The notes beneath the pieces were generated by a model. That model had not been told where the DNA came from, ran no database searches, and was given only the letters and a program-made list of their open reading frames with translations. A stretch of 64,000 nt of DNA from contig OZ241979.1 of the NCBI GenBank assembly GCA_965204235.1, forward strand, positions 2,108,001 through 2,172,000, given 5' to 3'. Source of the DNA: JAJDTQ01 sp965204235. GTDB taxonomy: Bacteria > Desulfobacterota > Binatia > UBA9968 > JAJDTQ01. The first letter of the stretch is position 1. Every line of letters begins with the position of its first letter. Both the position numbers and the translations under genes were made by a program. Of the stretch, positions 59,174 through 64,000 are shown one piece after another.

Positions 59174-59550
59174 GGCCGGACCGCGACCGCCTTGCCTCCG
59201 ACGACACCGGCGAATCAGGGCGCAGACCGCGGTGGCCCGGCGTGAGGCCGGACCGCGCCCTCCTGCCTCCGACGACCCTGTAAGGAAAACCCGGAACCAT
59301 TGCCCCGTTGAAACTCGGAACAATCACCCCCGTTGATCCTGAGCGTAACGAAGCGGAGAGCTCCGTTCATCCCGAGCGTAGCGAAGCGGAGACCTCCGTT
59401 CATCCTGAGCGTAGCGTAGTGAAGATTCCCATTCATCCTGAGCGTAGCGAAGCGAAGTCGAAGGGCGCGCTTGCCAGTCGCCCCGAAAAGTGGAAAGATC
59501 CCTGTCCGGTTTCGGGAGAAATCGGTCAGGATTCCAACCGGATCTGCGCC
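59174..59550. other. MFS - ATPase gap filled by the longest family A copy
   Basis: 377 bases without a supported gene. The first 100 bases contain a duplicated phrase (GAGGCCGGACCGCG at 59172 and again near 59243). The rest is family A copy 6 (59284-59463). The frame of the following ATPase is open back through the repeat because the 33-base unit equals 11 codons; I regard this as non-coding. Confidence 0.55.
59284..59463. repeat. Family A element, copy 6, with four tandem 33-bp units
   Basis: After a left end GGAAAACCCGGAACCATTGC the element has four consecutive 33-base units at 59332-59364, 59365-59397, 59398-59430 and 59431-59463, each a variant of GTTCATCCTGAGCGTAGCGA. A clear right terminal repeat is not seen. 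The copy shows directly that the internal unit expands in tandem. Confidence 0.75.
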
Positions 59551-60897
59551 ATGCTCGAGTCACTGAAGGAAATCATCCTGGACTTCCAGGAAGCCGACCT
59601 GGCGACCGGAGTACCGCGGCGCACCGAGGTGAGGGTGACGCCGGGAAAGGCGACCGTGTGCATCGGCCCCCGGCGCAGCGGCAAATCCACCTTGCTGTTC
59701 CAGATCATCCGGCGGCTGCTGGACAGCGGCGTGCGGCGTGACGACATCCTCTACCTGAACTTCTTCGACGACCGCCTGCGCTTCCTCCAACGCGATGGGC
59801 TCTCGGTAGTGCCGGAAGCCTACTTCTCCCTCTATCCGGAGAAGAAGAACGCACGCACGGTTTACTGCTTCTTCGACGAAATCCAGGTCGTGCCCGGCTG
59901 GGAGTCCTTCGTGGACCGGGTGATGCGCACCGAGAAGTGCGAGGTCTATATCACCGGCTCATCCGCGCGGATGCTGTCTCGGGAGGTCGCGACGCAGATG
60001 CGCGGCCGGGCGCTCTCCTGGGAACTGTTCCCCTTCTCGTTCAGGGAATTCCTCGACTTCGAGGGCATCGACGCTGACGGTTCCCTGTCCGCTCGGCGGC
60101 GCCTGCTCATCCAGGGGGCGTTCGACAGGTTCTGGGACACCGGCGGTTTCCCCGAGGTCGTGGGACTCGACCGACCGCTGCGGATCAAGACCCATCAGGA
60201 GTATTGGAGCGCCATGCTGTTCCGGGACCTCGTCGAGCGCCATGACGTCTCCCATCCCCGGGCGGTCTCGGACCTGGCCTACCGACTGGTGGACAACACC
60301 GCGTCCCTGTACTCCGTCAACCGGCTGACGGGCTACCTGAAATCCCTTGGCCACCGTGTGCCGAAAGCCGCGGTCTCCGACTACCTGGACTGGTTCGAGG
60401 ACGCCTTCTTCCTGTTCACGGTGCGCGTCTTCGACGCCTCCGCGGCGCGCGCCAACGCGAACCCGAAGAAGATCTACTGCGTCGATCACGCGCTCGTCAG
60501 GTCGGTCTCATCCGGCATCCTGGTCAACAGCGGCCATCTGCTCGAAAACCTGACGTTCACCGCGCTCCGCCGCGTCACCCCCGAGATCTGCTACTACAAG
60601 TCCAGGACCGGCCGCGAAGTCGATTTCGTGGCCCGGCGGCGCGACGGCTCGCGCCTGCTGGTCCAGGTATGCGAGTCCCTGGCGGACCCGCGCACCCGCC
60701 AACGGGAAGTGGCCGCCCTCCGCGACGCCATGGCGGAACTGAACCTGCGGTCGAGCGTAATGGTGACGTGGGACGGCCCCGGCAGGCAGGGCGAGGACAG
60801 CCGGATCGCGGTGGACTCGGGCGCCGTCGAGGTGGTCGCCGCCTGGCGTTTCCTTCTCGACCTGTGCAGGGAGCCTGCGCCGGACGCTCTTGAGTGA
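59551..60897 (+). CDS. ATP-binding protein of the AAA_14/DUF4143 family
   Basis: A 448-residue ATPase. Walker A is GPRRSGKSTLLFQIIRRLL, Walker B is CFFDEIQVVPGWESFVDRV, a sensor follows in VYITGSSARMLSREVAT, and the C-terminal DUF4143 nuclease-like part has the GREVDFVARR motif with a preceding YKSRT. The family is scattered by horizontal transfer and its function is unsettled; links to toxin-antitoxin or defence have been suggested. ATG 59551 is the start. Confidence 0.83.
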   Translation: MLESLKEIILDFQEADLATGVPRRTEVRVTPGKATVCIGPRRSGKSTLLFQIIRRLLDSGVRRDDILYLNFFDDRLRFLQRDGLSVVPEAYFSLYPEKKNARTVYCFFDEIQVVPGWESFVDRVMRTEKCEVYITGSSARMLSREVATQMRGRALSWELFPFSFREFLDFEGIDADGSLSARRRLLIQGAFDRFWDTGGFPEVVGLDRPLRIKTHQEYWSAMLFRDLVERHDVSHPRAVSDLAYRLVDNTASLYSVNRLTGYLKSLGHRVPKAAVSDYLDWFEDAFFLFTVRVFDASAARANANPKKIYCVDHALVRSVSSGILVNSGHLLENLTFTALRRVTPEICYYKSRTGREVDFVARRRDGSRLLVQVCESLADPRTRQREVAALRDAMAELNLRSSVMVTWDGPGRQGEDSRIAVDSGAVEVVAAWRFLLDLCREPAPDALE

Positions 60898-60985
60898 TTG
60901 GCCGCCGTGCTACGCTTGACCCAGATTTACCCTGCCGGATGGGAACAAGACGTGAAGACCGAGCGAACCGGATAAGGGGAAACCA

Positions 60986-61249
60986 ATGGATAAAGAGCAG
61001 GCATTGGCATTCCTGCGAGATCACAAGGCAATCCTGAAACAACGTTTCGGGGTTGCCGATATCGCGCTTTTCGGGTCAACTGCCCACGGGGAGGCGACAG
61101 CCCACAGCGACATGGATATTTTGGTCCGTTTCGACGGGCCGGCTACGTCCAAGCGTTACTTCGGCTTGCAGTTTTACCTGGAAGACCTGACGGGGGTCTC
61201 CATTGATCTGGTCACTGACTTCAGAATGACATTCCGGCGTTGCTGTTGA
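60986..61249 (+). CDS. MNT-type nucleotidyltransferase, probably truncated
   Basis: An 87-residue minimal nucleotidyltransferase with the GS...D.D motif in IALFGSTAHGEATAHSDMDILV and the third aspartate in GVSIDLVTD. Family members are usually 95-110 residues and continue with a short conserved C-terminus; here the frame ends in FRMTFRRCC. Such proteins are commonly antitoxins that AMPylate a HEPN toxin, but no HEPN gene is adjacent. GGGGAAACC precedes the ATG. Confidence 0.75.
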   Translation: MDKEQALAFLRDHKAILKQRFGVADIALFGSTAHGEATAHSDMDILVRFDGPATSKRYFGLQFYLEDLTGVSIDLVTDFRMTFRRCC

Positions 61250-61289
61250 CCCTGAGACGGATACCGGGGATAACGGAGGAAACGGACTG

Positions 61290-61502
61290 ATGTACAAATA
61301 CGAAGTGATCCTCTATTGGAGCCACGTCGATGGCGCTTTCGTGGCCGAAGCGCCGGAGCTTCCCGGCTGTATGGCGCATGGCGATACGCCAAAAGCCGCC
61401 CTCGAACACATCCACCGGGCGATGGACCTCTGGATCGATACTGCGCGAGAGTTCGGCGACTCTGTACCGGAACCCAAGGGCGAACGTTTGATGCTGGCAT
61501 AG
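61290..61502 (+). CDS. HicB-family antitoxin-like protein
   Basis: A 70-residue protein with the HicB partial RNase H fold: YKYEVILYWSHVDGAFVAEA, PELPGCMAHGDTPKAALEHI and the EPKGERLMLA tail. GGAGGAAAC precedes ATG 61290. No HicA toxin gene is next to it, so it is an orphan. It lies between the nucleotidyltransferase and a Res stub in a short cluster of defence debris. Confidence 0.82.
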   Translation: MYKYEVILYWSHVDGAFVAEAPELPGCMAHGDTPKAALEHIHRAMDLWIDTAREFGDSVPEPKGERLMLA

Positions 61503-61513
61503 GTCGGTCAGGG

Positions 61514-61618
61514 ATGAAACTCCACTTCGAACCCGACCTCGACTTCCAGCTTCAGGCCATCGAAGCCGTGTGTGACCTGTTCCGGGGCCAGGAGATTTGT
61601 CGCGACGAGTTCACGGTC
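61514..61618 (+). pseudogene. N-terminal stub of a type III restriction (Res) gene
   Basis: ATG 61514 opens MKLHFEPDLDFQLQAIEAVC, continuing DLFRGQEICRDEFTVT, the characteristic start of type III Res / DEAD-box restriction subunits (usually around 900-1000 residues). After about 36 codons the resemblance ends where the acyl-CoA dehydrogenase gene begins on the other strand (its stop is at 61617). The rest of the gene has been deleted. It is a different Res subfamily from the intact one at 38-41 kb. Confidence 0.7.
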
Positions 61619-62798
61619 ACGCCGCGGCGGACGACAGCCGGGCGTAGCGTCGGCGGTGGTGGGCGGCGTTGCCGTATTGGGCCGAGAGGACCATGGCGCG
61701 GCGGAGGTAGAGGCTGGCGTCGTACTCGTCGGTGAAACCGATGGCGCCGTGCATCTGCACCATGGACTTGGTGACCGAGAGCGCCGCGTCCGACGCCCGG
61801 GCCTTGACCGCGGCGGCCATGGCGCGGTTGCCGCGCCCCTGGTCCATGGCGGCGCACACCTGGTAGAGCAGGGAGCGGGTAAGTTCGATGTCCACGTGGT
61901 CGTTGACCGCCCGGTGTTGCAGCGCCTGGAAGGAACCGATGGGGCGGCCGAACTGCTCGCGCGTTCCCAGGTAGTCCACGGCCAGGGCCAAGCCCTTCTC
62001 CATGACCCCCAGCATTTCGGCCGAGGTCCCCAGCAGGAGCCGGTCCAGGGTTGCGGCGGCGAGCGCGGCCCCCTGGGCGCCGCCCGCGATCACCTGGTCC
62101 GCGGCCACCGCGACCTCCGCCAGGGCCAGGGCCGCCTGCTCCGTCCCGTCCACTCGACTCCGTTGCCGGACCTCCAGCCCCGGTGCGGGGCGCGGAACCA
62201 GACAGACGAGGACGTCCCGGTCGGTCCGGGCCGCTGACGCGGCCGCGGGATCCGCCGCCCCCGGTGGAACCGCACGGACCGCCGCGTCCCGGTCGATCCG
62301 GGCCTCGACCACGAACCCCGCTGCCGCGGACGCCCCGGGGACGGGGTCCGTGCGGCCGGTGAGCCGGAAACCGCTTCCGTCCGGTACGGCGCGGACTCGT
62401 GTGCCTTCCGGGTTCGCCAGCACCGAATCGTGCAACGCCGGCAGGATGATGGACCGGCCCTCCATCAACTCGTCCAGCGCCGTGCGCATGGTCCCAGGCC
62501 CGGACGCGATGGCCTGGGCGGCCGCCATCATCGCCGCGATGGGCTCGGTCAGAAGACCCCGGCCGGCCGCTTCCAGCACCAGCGCCGCCTCGGTGGCCCC
62601 CAGACCCAGGCCGTTGCGCTCTTCAGGAGCCAGCAGGGAGAGCCAACCCGTCTCGGCCGCCGCCTCGATGCGCGCCGGGTCGAAACCGTGCTCCCGGGTG
62701 CGCACGGCCCGATGCCGGTCCGGTCCGGCGTGTCGGCTGACGAATTTCTCCGCGCTCTCCCGAAGGATCGTCTGCGCCTCATCGAGGACGAGTTCCAT
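61617..62798 (-). CDS. Acyl-CoA dehydrogenase family protein
   Basis: A 393-residue acyl-CoA dehydrogenase homologue. The layout is kept (LLAPEERNGLGLGATEAALVLEAAGRGLL, YLGTREQFGRPIGSFQALQH, QMHGAIGFTDEYDASLYLRR) but the central beta-domain lacks the usual TEPxAGSD signature, and the C-terminal catalytic glutamate position is not evident. It may be the non-catalytic partner of a heteromeric dehydrogenase, as in steroid side-chain FadE pairs, or have diverged. AGAGGTG precedes ATG 62798. It follows the acyl-CoA synthetase gene by 65 bases. Confidence 0.83.
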   Translation of the reverse strand: MELVLDEAQTILRESAEKFVSRHAGPDRHRAVRTREHGFDPARIEAAAETGWLSLLAPEERNGLGLGATEAALVLEAAGRGLLTEPIAAMMAAAQAIASGPGTMRTALDELMEGRSIILPALHDSVLANPEGTRVRAVPDGSGFRLTGRTDPVPGASAAAGFVVEARIDRDAAVRAVPPGAADPAAASAARTDRDVLVCLVPRPAPGLEVRQRSRVDGTEQAALALAEVAVAADQVIAGGAQGAALAAATLDRLLLGTSAEMLGVMEKGLALAVDYLGTREQFGRPIGSFQALQHRAVNDHVDIELTRSLLYQVCAAMDQGRGNRAMAAAVKARASDAALSVTKSMVQMHGAIGFTDEYDASLYLRRAMVLSAQYGNAAHHRRRYARLSSAAA

Positions 62799-62863
62799 GT
62801 GGTCACCTCTTCTCGGAGATCAGGAAACGCGCATGGGGAACGGGAGGGAAGAAGGCATGACCG

Positions 62864-64000
62864 TCAATGTTCCGCCCCGGCCGCCGCCACCGCCAGCGCG
62901 TCCAGGGCGAGCCCTCCCTCTCCCCGCGGGAGCGCCAGGAAGGGATTGATGTCCAAGCTCTCGATCACGTCCCCGGCCGCGGCCGCCAACCGGCCCAGCG
63001 CCACCAGGGCGTCCGCCACCGCGTCGCGGTCGTAGGGGCCGCTCCCGCGATACCCGTCCAGCAACCGCCCGACCCGGGTCGAGTCGATGAGCCGCACGGC
63101 TTGCTCGCGGCGGATCCCCGGCGGCCCGAAGGCCACGTCGTTCAGGAGTTCCAGCCACACCCCGCCCGCGCCGAACATCACCACCAGACCCATCTCGGGG
63201 TCGCGCTGCACGCCCAGCGCCAGTTCCAGTCCGACCGGGGCCATCCTGGCCACCAGCCAGCCCTCCAGGCGGATGTCCGGGTCGTGGGCGGCGACGTTGC
63301 GCGCGATGTCCCGACATGCCCGTTGCACGGCTCCGGCCTCTCCGACCCCCAAGCGGACCGCGCCGGCGTCGCTCTTGTGAGTCAGCGCGGACGCCGCCCC
63401 CTTGACCACCACCGGATAGCCCATGCGCTCGGCCAGGGCCAGCGCTTCGCCCTCGGTGCGCGCGAGCCCCTCCTCGGGCACGGGAACGCCGAAGGCCCGG
63501 ATCAACTCCTTGGACTCGGGCTCGCTCAGGGGAACGGCCCGCGTCACGCCGTCCACCCGCCGCCGCAGCGCTTCGATGCGCTCCGTGCAGGAGGACGAGA
63601 GGGGCGGCTCCGGGTCCCCCTGGTGGGCGTCCCGGGAGCGGGTCCGGTAGTCCAGCGCCGCGCGGATGGCGCGGAACGCCCGCTCGGGCTCGTTGAGGCA
63701 GGGGACGTGCGGAAAGCGCCGCCGGGCCGCCCGGCTGAACTCCGTGAGGTCATAGGAGGTGGGGGAGACCAGGGCGAACGGCTTGCGGCCGGGTCCGAGG
63801 AGCTTGGCGTCCAGCGCCTCCAGGGTGTCCAGCACGCGCGCGGTGCGCCGGCGGTTGGCGTCGTTCAGGCCCTCGTGGGGCGGCAGGTCCTCCTGGAACA
63901 CCATCAGGTCCACCCCGGGGTCGTCACGGATGACCTGCACCAACTCCAGCACCGTTTCCAGGGGACGGTTGAGGAAGCCGGCCGCGTCCAGGGGGTTGCT
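62864..64000 (-). CDS. Acyl-CoA synthetase (NDP-forming) / ATP-grasp protein, partial
   Basis: The frame is open to the window edge, so the N-terminal CoA-binding part is missing. The visible part has the CoA-ligase segment NPLDAAGFLNRPLETVL and then the ATP-grasp domain (ELIRAFGVPVPEEGLARTEGEALALAERMGYPVVVK split over two strands, SALTHKSDAGAVRLG, ESLDINPFLALP). Members make acyl-CoA from acids with ATP, or the reverse. It probably forms an operon with the acyl-CoA dehydrogenase downstream, for activation and oxidation of a carboxylic acid. Confidence 0.85.
   Translation of the reverse strand, partial: SNPLDAAGFLNRPLETVLELVQVIRDDPGVDLMVFQEDLPPHEGLNDANRRRTARVLDTLEALDAKLLGPGRKPFALVSPTSYDLTEFSRAARRRFPHVPCLNEPERAFRAIRAALDYRTRSRDAHQGDPEPPLSSSCTERIEALRRRVDGVTRAVPLSEPESKELIRAFGVPVPEEGLARTEGEALALAERMGYPVVVKGAASALTHKSDAGAVRLGVGEAGAVQRACRDIARNVAAHDPDIRLEGWLVARMAPVGLELALGVQRDPEMGLVVMFGAGGVWLELLNDVAFGPPGIRREQAVRLIDSTRVGRLLDGYRGSGPYDRDAVADALVALGRLAAAAGDVIESLDINPFLALPRGEGGLALDALAVAAAGAEH

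Noticed and set aside
59332..59463. Four tandem 33-bp repeats resembling a CRISPR array
   Set aside because: The units are contiguous with no spacers, vary in sequence, and match the internal unit of a dispersed element found elsewhere. No cas genes are present.
59308..59550. N-terminal extension of the DUF4143 ATPase through the repeat
   Set aside because: The open frame exists because 33 bases equal 11 codons; the peptide is periodic (HPERSEAE-like) and the family start fits ATG 59551.

Overview
The window is 64 kb of high-GC bacterial chromosome with dense, mostly short-spaced genes. The mix suggests an uncultured deltaproteobacterium-like or Tectomicrobia/Binatota-like heterotroph: TRAP and TTT solute receptors, several MFS carriers, an amidohydrolase, acyl-CoA dehydrogenases, a molybdopterin oxidoreductase and a complete selenocysteine machinery. 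This placement is inferred from gene content only. No tRNA, rRNA or CRISPR array was recognised.

Layout. 1-10.7 kb (+): zwf C-terminus, alpha/beta hydrolase, acyl-CoA dehydrogenase, rpmE, then prfA-prmC-murA-hisD-hisB-hisH-hisA-hisF; trxB converges on hisF. 12-18.1 kb (+): gyrB, gyrA, gpsA. 18.3-23.3 kb: amidohydrolase, two tandem paralogous MFS carriers and a convergent TRAP receptor. 23.3-24.8 kb (-): a lower-GC patch with a retropepsin-like protease, its small partner and a broken GmrSD-type (DUF262/DUF1524) restriction gene. 25-31.7 kb (-): moaC, radC, an FAD oxidoreductase, a molybdopterin oxidoreductase and an ornithine cyclodeaminase-family gene. 32-42.6 kb: a defence island with a Phd/PIN toxin-antitoxin pair, a Mod / OLD-like ATPase / Res operon, an Abi-alpha gene and a dead IS1634-type transposase. 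Most of the island lies between perfect 34-bp inverted repeats. 42.7-50 kb: accB-accC, hydrolase, recQ, avtA, EEP nuclease. 50.1-53.1 kb: TTT receptor, a surface-lipoprotein locus interrupted by a C20 tract, two tandem MITEs and a wrecked gene. 53.2-57.6 kb (-): selA-selB-selD. 58-64 kb: MFS carrier, DUF4143 ATPase, nucleotidyltransferase, HicB, a type III Res stub, an acyl-CoA dehydrogenase and an ATP-grasp acyl-CoA synthetase running off the end.

The most interesting items are: (i) a lipoprotein whose signal peptide and TbpB-like body are in different frames across a run of 20 C, which reads as a phase-variable gene in the OFF state; (ii) a translationally coupled three-gene Mod-ATPase-Res system with an OLD-type TOPRIM ATPase, in an island bounded by inverted repeats; (iii) a selD whose catalytic residue is an in-frame UGA with a SECIS-like hairpin, so the gene is longer than a plain ORF call shows; (iv) a dispersed element with terminal inverted repeats and a variable number of 33-bp internal units.
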